NCBI GenBank assembly: GCA_910574745.1 | Contig: CAJTCE010000037.1 | Location: 1-33,786, forward strand | Direction of reading: 5' to 3' | Length of the DNA: 33,786 bases | From: Lachnospiraceae bacterium | Lineage (GTDB): Bacteria > Bacillota > Clostridia > Lachnospirales > Lachnospiraceae | Shown here: positions 25,385 through 33,786 of the stretch, in pieces | Numbering within the stretch: position 1 is the stretch's first letter | How the letters are laid out: the number at the start of each line of letters is the position of its first letter | Translations under genes and position numbers: made by a program | The notes under the pieces: model-generated | The model's database searches: none | The model's input: the letters and a program-made list of their open reading frames with translations, nothing else | Told to the model about the DNA's origin: nothing

Positions 25385-28300
25385 ATGTTTGACGCAAGGT
25401 TAGACATGCCAAAGCCTCCCCTTTACAGGGAAGAATTTGAGCATGACAACTGCGGTATCGGCGCCTGTGTGAATATCAATGGCACAAAGAGCCGGGAAAC
25501 AGTTGAAAACGCATTGAAGATTGTAGAAAATTTAGAGCACAGAGCCGGCAAAGACGCCGAGGGTAAGACGGGTGATGGAGTTGGAATCCTGACACAGGTT
25601 CCGCACAGATTCTTCACGAAAGTCGCTAAGACCCTCGGTATTTTTTTGGGCAAAGAGAGGGAATACGGAGTAGGCGTATTTTTCTTTCCCCAGGATGAAC
25701 TTCAAAAAAACCAGGCTAAGAAAATGTTTGAAATAATTGTGGAAAAAGAAGGACTGGAATTTTTGGGCTGGAGAGAAGTGCCTACGGTTCCCGCCGTTTT
25801 GGGACACAAGGCTGTGGAGTGTATGCCCTGCATTATGCAGGCGTTTATCAAAAAGCCCGCAGATGTGGAAGCAGGGCTGGCTTTTGACCGTATGCTTTAT
25901 ATTGTAAGACGTATTTTCGAACAGTCCACGGATTTTGTGTATGTGGTATCCTTAAGCAGCCGCACCATTGTATATAAAGGAATGTTTCTGGTGGGACAGC
26001 TGCGCACCTTTTTTAAGGACTTGCAGGATGAGGACTATGAATCGGCAATTGCTATTGTGCATTCCAGATTTTCCACTAATACGAACCCCAGCTGGGAGAG
26101 GGCGCATCCAAACAGGTTTATTGTGCATAACGGGGAAATTAATACCATCAGGGGCAATGCGGACAAAATGCTGGCCCGTGAGGAAAATATGGAATCCGTT
26201 CATTTAAAGGGACAGCTTCATAAGGTTCTGCCGGCAATCAACGCTTCCGGTTCCGATTCGGCGATGCTTGATAATACGCTGGAATTTCTTGTGATGAGCG
26301 GAATGCCTTTACCTTTGGCAGTTATGATTACCATTCCCGAGCCGTGGGCAAATAACAAGACCATGAGTCAGGAAAAAAAGGATTTTTACCAGTATTATGC
26401 CACTATGATGGAGCCCTGGGACGGACCGGCTTCCATTCTGTTTTCCGACGGGGATTTGATGGGAGCGGTATTGGACCGAAACGGATTAAGACCCTCCAGA
26501 TACTACATTACCGATGACGGACAGGTCATTTTATCCTCGGAGGTAGGAGTGCTGCCCATAGCCCCTTCCAAAATCGTGAAGAAAGAAAGACTGCATCCCG
26601 GAAAAATGCTTTTGATTGATACGGCAAAGGGAGAGGTCATTGATGATGATACATTAAAACAGGGCTATGCGGGAAAACGGCCTTACGGCGAATGGCTGGA
26701 CTCCAATCTGGTAGAACTGCATGACCTAAAGATTCCCAATATAAGAGTGCCGGAATTTACCTATGAGGAAAGACAGCGGATGCAAAAGGCATTCGGCTAT
26801 ACCTATGACGAACTGAAGCAGACCATTCTGCCCATGGCAAAGAACGGCTCAGAGGCCATTGCCGCAATGGGCGTGGATACCCCTCTGCCCGTATTGAGTA
26901 AGACGAACCATCCTTTATTTAACTATTTTAAGCAGCTTTTCGCGCAGGTAACCAATCCCCCGATTGATGCTATCAGGGAGGAAGTGGTAACCTCTACCAC
27001 GGTTTATGTGGGGACCGACGGCAATCTTTTGGAGGAATCCCCCAAAAATTGTAATGTTTTAAAGGTAAGAAACCCCATTCTGACCAATACGGATATTTTG
27101 AAAATTAAAAATATGAAGGCGGACGGCTTTAAGGTTCAGGTTGTTCCCATTACCTATTATAAGAATACCAGCCTGGAAAAAGCCATTGACCGTTTATTTG
27201 TGGAAGTGGACCGTACCTTCAGGGACGGAGCCAATATTCTGATTCTTTCAGACAGGGGCGTGGATGAAAACCATGTGGCCATTCCTTCGCTTTTGGCGGT
27301 TTCGGCTCTGCAGCAGCATCTGGTAACCACAAAGAAACGTACCTCGGTAGCCATTATTTTAGAATCGGCGGAGCCAAGAGAGGTTCATCATTTTGCCACT
27401 CTTTTAGGCTACGGCGCCTGTGCCATCAATCCCTATCTGGCTCAGGAGTCCATTAAGGAGCTGATTGATAACCGGATGCTGGATAAAGATTACTATGCGG
27501 CGGTAAATGATTATAATGACGCGGTGCTTCACGGCATTGTCAAGATTGCTTCCAAAATGGGTATTTCCACCATTCAGTCCTATCAGGGCTCCAAGATTTT
27601 TGAAGCCATCGGATTGGATTACGATCTGGTCAACAGATATTTCAGCGGTACAGTCTGCCGGGTAGGCGGCATTACCGTAAAGGATATTGAAAATCAGGTA
27701 AATGAGCTTCACTCCATGGCCTTTGATCCACTGGGGCTGGAAACGGATCTGTCTTTGGAAAGCCCGGGACACCATAAAATGAGAAGCGGCGGGGATGAGC
27801 ATCTTTATAATCCGGAAACCATTCATCTGTTACAGGAGTCCACCCGCCGCGGCGATTACAACATGTTTAAGCAGTACACTGCCTGCGTTGATGATGAGAG
27901 CAAGATCAAGACTCTGCGGGGGCTGATGGATTTTTGTTATCCCAAAAAGGGAGTGCCCATTGAGCAGGTGGAAAGCGTAGATTCCATTGTAAAGAGATTT
28001 AAGACGGGAGCTATGTCCTACGGTTCCATTTCCAAGGAAGCCCATGAATGTCTTGCCGTTGCCATGAACAATCTGGGCGGCAAGTCCAATACGGGAGAAG
28101 GCGGAGAGGATTTAGAGAGACTTTCCGTGGGAGCAGACGGACTGGATAAGTGCTCCGCCATCAAGCAGGTTGCATCGGGACGATTTGGCGTTACCAGCAA
28201 GTATTTAACGAGCGCAAAAGAGATTCAGATTAAGATGGCGCAGGGAGCAAAACCCGGAGAAGGCGGACATCTGCCGGCGGGAAAGGTATATCCGTGGATT

Positions 28301-29938
28301 GCCAAAACCCGTCATTCAACGCCGGGAGTGGGATTGATTTCCCCGCCGCCCCACCATGATATCTATTCCATCGAGGATCTGGCACAGCTGATTTATGACT
28401 TAAAAAATGCCAACAAGGAAGCGAGAATTTCGGTAAAGCTGGTTTCCGAGGCCGGCGTGGGAACAGTAGCGGCCGGCGTGGCAAAGGCCGGGGCTCAGGT
28501 TATTCTGGTTTCCGGTTATGACGGCGGTACGGGCGCGGCGCCGAGAAATTCCATTCATAATGCGGGACTGCCATGGGAATTAGGCCTTGCGGAGACACAT
28601 CAGACTCTGATCATGAACGGACTGCGCAATAAGGTGCGCATTGAAACGGACGGTAAGCTTATGAGCGGCCGGGATGTTATTATTGCGGCGCTTTTGGGCG
28701 CGGAGGAATACGGCTTTGCCACAGCGCCCTTAGTAACCATGGGATGTGTTATGATGCGTGTATGCAATCTGGATACCTGCCCTGTCGGCGTTGCAACCCA
28801 GAATCCGGAGCTTCGCAAAAGATTCCGCGGCAAACCGGAATATGTGGAAAACTTTATGCGCTTTATTGCAGAAGAAATGCGGGAATATATGGCAAAGCTG
28901 GGTATTAAGACCATTGACGAGCTGGTTGGACATACGGAGCTGTTAAAGGTAAGGGAAAATGTGGATGACCGGTTTGCCAAAATCGATTTGGGCAATATTA
29001 TGAATAACCCCTATGCGGGAATGAAAGAAAAGGTTATTTTTGACCCGAAACAGGTCTATGATTTCAAGCTGGAAAAAACTCTGGATGAAAAGGTGCTTTT
29101 AAAACAGCTGTCAAAAGCTATGGAAACAGGTGCTAAGAGAAGCATTGAGGTGGATGTGACCAATACGGACAGAGCCTTTGGCACGATTCTGGGTGCGGAA
29201 ATAACCAAGAAATTTTATAACACGCTGCCGGAGGATACATACCGGGTGTTATGTAACGGCGCCGGCGGACAGAGCTTTGGCGGCTTTATTCCCAAAGGAC
29301 TGACCTTGGAGCTGGTAGGAGATTCCAACGACTATTTCGGTAAAGGCTTATCAGGCGGAAAGCTGATTGTATACCCCCCTACGGGAAGCCGGTTCAAACA
29401 GGACGAAAATATTATCATCGGAAATGTGGCGCTGTACGGAGCTACCAGCGGTAAAGCCTTTATTAACGGCGTTGCAGGAGAACGCTTCTGCGTCAGAAAT
29501 TCCGGTGCCATTGCGGTGGTGGAAGGCTGCGGAGACCACGGATGCGAATACATGACGGGAGGCCGTGCGGTCATTCTAGGCAAGGTGGGAAAGAACTTTG
29601 CGGCAGGTATGAGCGGCGGGATCGCTTATGTGCTGGATGAAGATAACAGCCTGTATACAAAGGTCAATAAGGAAATGGTTTCTTCCTATGAAATCACATC
29701 CAAATATGATGTGTTGGAATTAAAGGAATTGATCAAAGAGCATGTTTCTTATACCAATTCCGAGAAAGGAAAGCTGATTTTGGATAATTTCGGAGAATAT
29801 CTTCCTAAATTCAAAAAAATCATTCCCCATGATTATGAAACCATGTTAAAAGCCATTGTCCAGATGGAAGAAAAAGGTATGAGTGCGGAACAGGCACAAA
29901 TCGAGGCGTTTTATGCCAATAAGAATAAAGAAGAGTAG
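25385..29938 (+). CDS. gltB: Glutamate synthase, large subunit
   Basis: A 1517-residue enzyme that transfers the amide of glutamine to 2-oxoglutarate, giving two glutamates with electrons from the small subunit. AAAGGAG precedes the ATG. The N-terminal class II amidotransferase domain has its nucleophile at Cys23 (DNCGIGACV), implying removal of a 22-residue propeptide. The central and FMN-binding synthase domains follow (GAMSYGSISKEAHE, then KPGEGGHLPAGKV and GYDGGTGAAP). The 3Fe-4S ligands C1121, C1127 and C1132 (C-x5-C-x4-C) and a C-terminal GXGXG beta-helix (GAGGQSFGGFIPKGL) complete the enzyme. All domains are intact. gltD follows after 11 bases. Confidence 0.97.
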   Translation: MFDARLDMPKPPLYREEFEHDNCGIGACVNINGTKSRETVENALKIVENLEHRAGKDAEGKTGDGVGILTQVPHRFFTKVAKTLGIFLGKEREYGVGVFFFPQDELQKNQAKKMFEIIVEKEGLEFLGWREVPTVPAVLGHKAVECMPCIMQAFIKKPADVEAGLAFDRMLYIVRRIFEQSTDFVYVVSLSSRTIVYKGMFLVGQLRTFFKDLQDEDYESAIAIVHSRFSTNTNPSWERAHPNRFIVHNGEINTIRGNADKMLAREENMESVHLKGQLHKVLPAINASGSDSAMLDNTLEFLVMSGMPLPLAVMITIPEPWANNKTMSQEKKDFYQYYATMMEPWDGPASILFSDGDLMGAVLDRNGLRPSRYYITDDGQVILSSEVGVLPIAPSKIVKKERLHPGKMLLIDTAKGEVIDDDTLKQGYAGKRPYGEWLDSNLVELHDLKIPNIRVPEFTYEERQRMQKAFGYTYDELKQTILPMAKNGSEAIAAMGVDTPLPVLSKTNHPLFNYFKQLFAQVTNPPIDAIREEVVTSTTVYVGTDGNLLEESPKNCNVLKVRNPILTNTDILKIKNMKADGFKVQVVPITYYKNTSLEKAIDRLFVEVDRTFRDGANILILSDRGVDENHVAIPSLLAVSALQQHLVTTKKRTSVAIILESAEPREVHHFATLLGYGACAINPYLAQESIKELIDNRMLDKDYYAAVNDYNDAVLHGIVKIASKMGISTIQSYQGSKIFEAIGLDYDLVNRYFSGTVCRVGGITVKDIENQVNELHSMAFDPLGLETDLSLESPGHHKMRSGGDEHLYNPETIHLLQESTRRGDYNMFKQYTACVDDESKIKTLRGLMDFCYPKKGVPIEQVESVDSIVKRFKTGAMSYGSISKEAHECLAVAMNNLGGKSNTGEGGEDLERLSVGADGLDKCSAIKQVASGRFGVTSKYLTSAKEIQIKMAQGAKPGEGGHLPAGKVYPWIAKTRHSTPGVGLISPPPHHDIYSIEDLAQLIYDLKNANKEARISVKLVSEAGVGTVAAGVAKAGAQVILVSGYDGGTGAAPRNSIHNAGLPWELGLAETHQTLIMNGLRNKVRIETDGKLMSGRDVIIAALLGAEEYGFATAPLVTMGCVMMRVCNLDTCPVGVATQNPELRKRFRGKPEYVENFMRFIAEEMREYMAKLGIKTIDELVGHTELLKVRENVDDRFAKIDLGNIMNNPYAGMKEKVIFDPKQVYDFKLEKTLDEKVLLKQLSKAMETGAKRSIEVDVTNTDRAFGTILGAEITKKFYNTLPEDTYRVLCNGAGGQSFGGFIPKGLTLELVGDSNDYFGKGLSGGKLIVYPPTGSRFKQDENIIIGNVALYGATSGKAFINGVAGERFCVRNSGAIAVVEGCGDHGCEYMTGGRAVILGKVGKNFAAGMSGGIAYVLDEDNSLYTKVNKEMVSSYEITSKYDVLELKELIKEHVSYTNSEKGKLILDNFGEYLPKFKKIIPHDYETMLKAIVQMEEKGMSAEQAQIEAFYANKNKEE

Positions 29939-29949
29939 GAGGTGCGGAC

Positions 29950-31443
29950 ATGGGAAAACCAACAGGATTTATAGAATATGAAAGGCAGACCGGCGATGCG
30001 GAAACGCCTAAGAGCAGAATCAGACATTTTAACGAATTCCATACGTATCTCCCGGAGGAAAAGCAGAAACAGCAGGGAGCGCGCTGTATGGAGTGCGGCG
30101 TTCCCTTCTGCCAGGCGGGAATGATGATTTGCGGCATGGCTTCAGGATGCCCTCTGCACAATCTGATACCGGAGTGGAATGATCTGGTATATACGGGCAA
30201 CTGGAAGGAAGCCTATAACCGTCTGAAAAAAACCAATAACTTTCCCGAATTTACTTCCAGGGTATGCCCCGCCCTTTGTGAGGCGGCATGTACCTGCGGA
30301 TTAAACGGAGATCCGGTGGCGACCAAGGAAAATGAACATGCCATTATTGAGAAGGCCTATGAGGAAGGTTATGCCACGGCAAAACCGCCTAAGGTAAGAA
30401 CCGGCAAAAAGGTTGCCGTGATAGGAAGCGGTCCTTCGGGCCTTGCCTGTGCCGATCAGCTGAATAAAAGAGGTCATCTGGTAACGGTATTTGAAAGAAA
30501 CGACAGGGTTGGCGGGCTGTTAATGTATGGCATTCCCAATATGAAGCTGGAAAAACATATCATTGACCGGAAGGTTCAGATTATGGAGGAAGAAGGCGTT
30601 AGCTTTGTTACCGGCGCCGATATTGGCAAGGATGTGAAAGCCTCCAAAATACTGGCGGATTTTGACCGGGTCGTACTTTGCTGCGGTTCTTCTAATCCCA
30701 GGGATATCAAGGCTCCGGGCAGGGACGCCAAAGGAATTTATTTTGCTGTGGATTTTCTTACGGCAAATACAAAATCGCTGCTGAATTCAGGATTTAAGGA
30801 TAAACAGTATATCGATACGAAAGGGAAAAATGTGGTTATTATCGGCGGCGGCGATACGGGCAATGACTGTGTGGGCACATCCATAAGGCATGGAGCTAAG
30901 TCTGTAACCCAGCTTGAGATGATGCCCAAGGCGCCTGATAAGAGGGCGGAGGATAATCCCTGGCCGGAATGGCCCAAGGTCTGCAAAACAGATTACGGAC
31001 AGGAAGAGGCAATTGCGCTCTTCGGCCATGACCCGCGTATTTATGAAACTACGGTAAAAGAGTTTATAAAAGATAAGAACGGTGATTTAAAAGGCGTTAA
31101 AATCGTAGGGTTAAAGTGGGAGAAGGATGCACAGACAGGCCGCATGAAAATGAGCGAGGCGGAAGGCAGCGAACGGGTGCTGGATGCGGAAATCGTTTTG
31201 ATAGCGGCGGGCTTTCTGGGAAGCCAGAAATATGTGACGGACGCTTTTAAAGTAGAAGTGAACGAGAGAACCAATGTCAAAACTGAGGCAGGAGCATATA
31301 GGACCAACGTGGATAATGTATTTGCGGCAGGAGATATGCACAGGGGCCAGTCCCTGGTTGTCTGGGCGATCAGAGAAGGCAGGGAAGCCGCCAGAGAGGT
31401 GGATGAAAGCCTGATGGGATACTCCAATCTGAATGTGCAGTAA
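29950..31443 (+). CDS. gltD: Glutamate synthase, small subunit (NADPH)
   Basis: A 497-residue flavoprotein that passes electrons from NADPH to the large subunit. GGAGGTGC precedes the ATG. An N-terminal Cys-rich region (CMECGVPFC near residue 47, CPALCEAAC near 107) binds two 4Fe-4S clusters. The FAD-binding GSGPSGLACADQL with FERNDRVGG and the second nucleotide site GGGDTGNDCVG (NADPH) follow. The final GDMHRGQSLVVWAIREGR is the usual FAD-contacting end. The protein is complete. It is the last gene of the operon, and a strong terminator follows. Confidence 0.96.
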   Translation: MGKPTGFIEYERQTGDAETPKSRIRHFNEFHTYLPEEKQKQQGARCMECGVPFCQAGMMICGMASGCPLHNLIPEWNDLVYTGNWKEAYNRLKKTNNFPEFTSRVCPALCEAACTCGLNGDPVATKENEHAIIEKAYEEGYATAKPPKVRTGKKVAVIGSGPSGLACADQLNKRGHLVTVFERNDRVGGLLMYGIPNMKLEKHIIDRKVQIMEEEGVSFVTGADIGKDVKASKILADFDRVVLCCGSSNPRDIKAPGRDAKGIYFAVDFLTANTKSLLNSGFKDKQYIDTKGKNVVIIGGGDTGNDCVGTSIRHGAKSVTQLEMMPKAPDKRAEDNPWPEWPKVCKTDYGQEEAIALFGHDPRIYETTVKEFIKDKNGDLKGVKIVGLKWEKDAQTGRMKMSEAEGSERVLDAEIVLIAAGFLGSQKYVTDAFKVEVNERTNVKTEAGAYRTNVDNVFAAGDMHRGQSLVVWAIREGREAAREVDESLMGYSNLNVQ

Positions 31444-31490
31444 GAGCTTTCTGTTATTATCAGAATTGCAGACAGGGGAATAAGATGTGA

Positions 31491-31518
31491 AAAACCGGGC
31501 GGGCAGCCCGGTTTTTTT
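31491..31518 (+). terminator. Rho-independent terminator of gltBD
   Basis: AAAACCGGGC at 31491-31500 pairs with GCCCGGTTTT at 31506-31515 across a five-base loop, and the T-run continues to 31518. This is a textbook terminator, 48 bases after the gltD stop. Confidence 0.95.
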
Positions 31519-31576
31519 GAACGGTCTCAAATGATAATTAACTATGGATGGGAAGACATTGTTATTTTTCCCATAT

Positions 31577-31594
31577 TATGATAATTTTATCATA
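31577..31594. promoter_or_regulatory. AT-rich palindrome, possible operator
   Basis: TATGATAA at 31577-31584 is followed after two bases by TTATCATA at 31587-31594. The half-site ATGATAATT also appears alone at 31531-31539. The shape resembles Fur-family boxes (TGATAAT-n-ATTATCA) but the centre is one base short, so the family is not assigned. Confidence 0.4.
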
Positions 31595-31624
31595 TACAGT
31601 TTTTTGGAAAAGAGATCATGAGGA

Positions 31625-31783
31625 ATGTATGGGAAAACGGCAAAAAGATTTTGGAAAAGATATATGGCAATATTTATGAGCATTGTTTTGATTGCAGGAC
31701 TTTCTGAAGGGCCGGGGGCTGTGGAGGTAAAGGCGGAGGTAGGAAAGAGAAACGCTGCAGGGAACCGGATCGTTACGCAGTAA
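31625..31783 (+). CDS. Possible 52-residue secreted or membrane peptide
   Basis: A short open frame from ATG 31625 to TAA 31781-31783. The predicted start is basic (KTAKRFWKRY), followed by a hydrophobic run (MAIFMSIVLIAGL) and then a small polar tail. This is the layout of a signal peptide or small membrane protein. The nearest ribosome binding site (AAAGAGAT, about 9 bases upstream) is weak. It ends 21 bases before the YcxB-like gene, so the two could be co-transcribed. No family is recognised, and chance cannot be excluded. Confidence 0.35.
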   Translation: MYGKTAKRFWKRYMAIFMSIVLIAGLSEGPGAVEVKAEVGKRNAAGNRIVTQ

Positions 31784-31804
31784 GAATAGGAAAAGGTAAG
31801 TTAT

Positions 31805-33661
31805 ATGAACAACAAAAAATATGAATATATCATGAATGAAAGAGAAATTTCGGAATTTTGTACGAAATCTTTTCTGGAGCAATTTAAAACTGATAAAAAA
31901 ACATGGATTGTTTTGATTCTGGTCATGCTCTTTTTGCTGCTGCTTTCTCCGAGGGCAGCAGCGGCTCTTCTGATAGCGCTGGCATTGGTTTATCTTATGA
32001 TATTCTTACAAAGTCATGCTGCCATGAAAAAAGCTTTATCGGGAAAACAATGGGCGGTTGGGATCGAGGACGACAGATTAATAGTTTTGCGGGACGGAAA
32101 TTACAGTGAGATATCCTGTAAAAGCATGGAACTGATCCGTGTAACACGCCGTCTGTTAATGCTGGGATATATGCGGCCTGATAAAAGAGCGGCATGGGTC
32201 ATAATCCCACTGCGTGTCTTTGCCCGTGCACAGGAGAGCGAGGAATTTTTAGAAGAGTTCCGATGCTCTTTTACTAAGGCGGAAAAAGGTGCAAAAGCGG
32301 CTGATATACAAGAGCAGGACAGTCTGGTTTTTTCTTACATGGTAAACGAGGAAAGGTGGGCGCATTTCCAAATGGAAGCAGTGGATATGATAAACGGCGG
32401 AACCTTTGGAAAAACGTTTAATATAAATTCGCTCGTTCTTGGGGGCGTTCTGGCAGCAGTGGTTTTGTGGCTCAATCTTTCGTCAGGAGCGCTCAAACCG
32501 TTGTTGGTGGGATATGGCATGATCATTGTGCTTATCATTCTTTTGAGAAGCCGGTACCGGAATCCGGAAAAAAGGCTTAGAAAGCAGGCGGAATCTTCTG
32601 CGGTAAAAAGCTGGGAGTGCGGTCTTAGGCGGATTTCTTTGGAAGAAAAGGGGATTGTGGCGAGTGTGCCCCGGGGAAAGAATTTCTATCAATGGGAATC
32701 TATGGAGTGGCTGGTGGAAACGGGGGAGGCTTTTTACATTTTTCATAAAGATAAAATGAATTTTGTGGCTATCGCAAAGGAAAGCTTTAAGGACTTAAAT
32801 CAGATCGAAGAGATGCATAGACTTTGCGGACAGAAGGGAATTAAGGAGGTAAGTGTGAAGAAAAGACGCCATATACCGGATTGGATTTTTATCCTGGCGC
32901 TTGCGGCGGCATTTGTGTTGTGTATGATAAGCGTGACAATAAAGGCGTTCCGGGACTCCAAAAAAGAAATGGAAAGAGTTTCGGGCTATCTGGAATATGG
33001 AATGGAACAGGAAACAAAGGAACAGAAAAGCGAAGGGACGGAAAACATTAAAAAAAGTCCCGAGGATCGTGGGGGATTAGAAAATTGGGTTGCGGTAATT
33101 GAGTCCACCGGGCTGCATGTATCGGAAGAAACTGTGGAATCGGTCTGGACGGCGATGACGGACTATGGTCTGTGGGAGATCGTGGAATCGGATCCCTATA
33201 CATGGATTTTAATGTATATGGCGGCGCCGGTAAATCAGGATGAGGGAGTCCGGGAATATTCAAAAGAACTATTCTGGTTTGACTTTGAAGGAATGGACCT
33301 TACCACGGATTACCAGCGCATTCTAAAAGGAATGTTGGCACTTTCAGAGGGCGGCAGCCTTGATGAGGTAAAGGATATTCAGGTAAATACGGATGATGTG
33401 GACTGGGAAAAGGGCAGTGGTACCGTCGAAGTCAGCCTGTCTTATAAAGGAGAAGTTTACTGTTTCAATATGGAGGCAGAGTACGACTGGATCGATTCTA
33501 AAGTATTAGGAATTCTAAACTCTTTATTGGCGGCTGAAGAACCGGAAAAGCTGTTTTATGCCACCTGGGACGGCGGACAGGGCGTTATTGTATTTTTCTG
33601 CACCAAGGAATGGAAGGAACAGTTTGAAAAAAAGACAGGGCTGGAATTAGTGTGCTATTGA
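31805..33661 (+). CDS. Duplicated YcxB-like membrane protein
   Basis: A 618-residue protein with GGAAAAGG before the ATG. Two similar modules of about 160 residues are visible. Each starts with a YxxNE motif (YIMNEREISEF near residue 8, YMVNEERWAHF near 178), has two hydrophobic helices (about 33-68 and 205-247) and ends in a beta-rich domain. This is the layout of the YcxB family, here in tandem. A fifth helix (about 355-377) precedes a soluble region of about 240 residues rich in acidic and aromatic residues, with no known domain. Its position relative to the membrane is not certain. Function is unknown. Confidence 0.8.
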   Translation: MNNKKYEYIMNEREISEFCTKSFLEQFKTDKKTWIVLILVMLFLLLLSPRAAAALLIALALVYLMIFLQSHAAMKKALSGKQWAVGIEDDRLIVLRDGNYSEISCKSMELIRVTRRLLMLGYMRPDKRAAWVIIPLRVFARAQESEEFLEEFRCSFTKAEKGAKAADIQEQDSLVFSYMVNEERWAHFQMEAVDMINGGTFGKTFNINSLVLGGVLAAVVLWLNLSSGALKPLLVGYGMIIVLIILLRSRYRNPEKRLRKQAESSAVKSWECGLRRISLEEKGIVASVPRGKNFYQWESMEWLVETGEAFYIFHKDKMNFVAIAKESFKDLNQIEEMHRLCGQKGIKEVSVKKRRHIPDWIFILALAAAFVLCMISVTIKAFRDSKKEMERVSGYLEYGMEQETKEQKSEGTENIKKSPEDRGGLENWVAVIESTGLHVSEETVESVWTAMTDYGLWEIVESDPYTWILMYMAAPVNQDEGVREYSKELFWFDFEGMDLTTDYQRILKGMLALSEGGSLDEVKDIQVNTDDVDWEKGSGTVEVSLSYKGEVYCFNMEAEYDWIDSKVLGILNSLLAAEEPEKLFYATWDGGQGVIVFFCTKEWKEQFEKKTGLELVCY

Positions 33662-33786
33662 TGTTAGGAAATATTACAAACTCAAACTTCGCACTTGAAT
33701 AAATGCCTATGCACCTTGAAAATTCAATAATAACTGGCATAAAAATAGCATGAAACCGTCTGGTTTTGATATAATTGAGTTGTTCA
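33662..33786. other. Gene-free right end of the window
   Basis: 125 bases, AT-rich. A perfect TATAAT occurs at about 33770 with no good -35 at the right distance, so a promoter of a gene beyond the edge is possible but unproven. No terminator hairpin for the preceding gene is evident. Confidence 0.4.

Noticed and set aside
25385-25460. Possible signal peptide or mis-start at the gltB N-terminus
   Set aside because: The 22 residues before Cys23 match the propeptide of class II amidotransferase glutamate synthases.
31577-31594. Fur or PerR box
   Set aside because: The palindrome is similar but its centre is one base shorter than the 7-1-7 box, and no iron or peroxide gene is next to it. It is kept only as an unassigned palindrome.

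Overview
The window looks like chromosomal DNA from a low-to-mid GC Clostridia, most likely Lachnospiraceae. The support is the gene content: an AddAB rather than RecBCD nuclease, a Bacillota-type SipS-like signal peptidase, a ThiT-type ECF vitamin transporter, DUF6106/DUF6062/DUF2225-like proteins and an Rpn-type transposase fragment of the kind common in that family. SigA-like promoters (TTGACA/TATAAT type) and AGGAGG-type ribosome binding sites fit too. I cannot name the genus. No rRNA, tRNA, CRISPR array, prophage or intact insertion sequence was seen. Gene names rest on my reading of motifs and remembered family sequences; no search was run.

Layout. (1) 1-11102: a rightward run of seven tightly spaced genes: a small membrane protein, guaB (IMP dehydrogenase), a PocR-GAF-PAS-GGDEF-EAL cyclic-di-GMP protein, a large polytopic membrane protein with a 42-bp tandem repeat, glnS, a DUF2225-like zinc-ribbon protein and a MocR-type regulator. 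No terminator is visible inside the run. At the far left edge lie the ribosome binding site and -10 box of a leftward gene that starts outside the window. (2) 11086-13220: a leftward acidic-tailed membrane protein, a rightward TetR regulator divergent from it, and a convergent leftward DUF6062-like protein with a duplicated CxxC/CxxH pattern. (3) 13221-13951: an accessory patch with an Rpn-transposase fragment, a near-consensus promoter and three successive hairpins ahead of addB. (4) 13952-21017: addB-addA, the recombinational repair helicase-nuclease. (5) 20990-23632, all leftward: a glycosyltransferase-2/TPR protein, thiT under a TPP riboswitch with its own promoter, and lepB. (6) 23645-25221: a bidirectional promoter sharing one -10 box between lepB and a rare-looking HAD-hydrolase/CPBP-protease fusion. 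(7) 25307-31518: gltB-gltD (glutamate synthase) with its own promoter and a strong terminator. (8) 31519-33786: a possible tiny secreted peptide, a duplicated YcxB-like membrane protein and a gene-free right end.

Most of this is core metabolism: GTP supply by guaB beside a cyclic-di-GMP enzyme, glutamine charging, glutamate synthesis, thiamine uptake, secretion and break repair. I found no obvious defence system or biosynthetic cluster. The most interesting items are regulatory or architectural: the shared -10 promoter, the HAD-CPBP fusion, the structured region ahead of addB, the TPP switch whose hairpin contains the Shine-Dalgarno sequence, and the internal duplication in the DUF6062-like protein.
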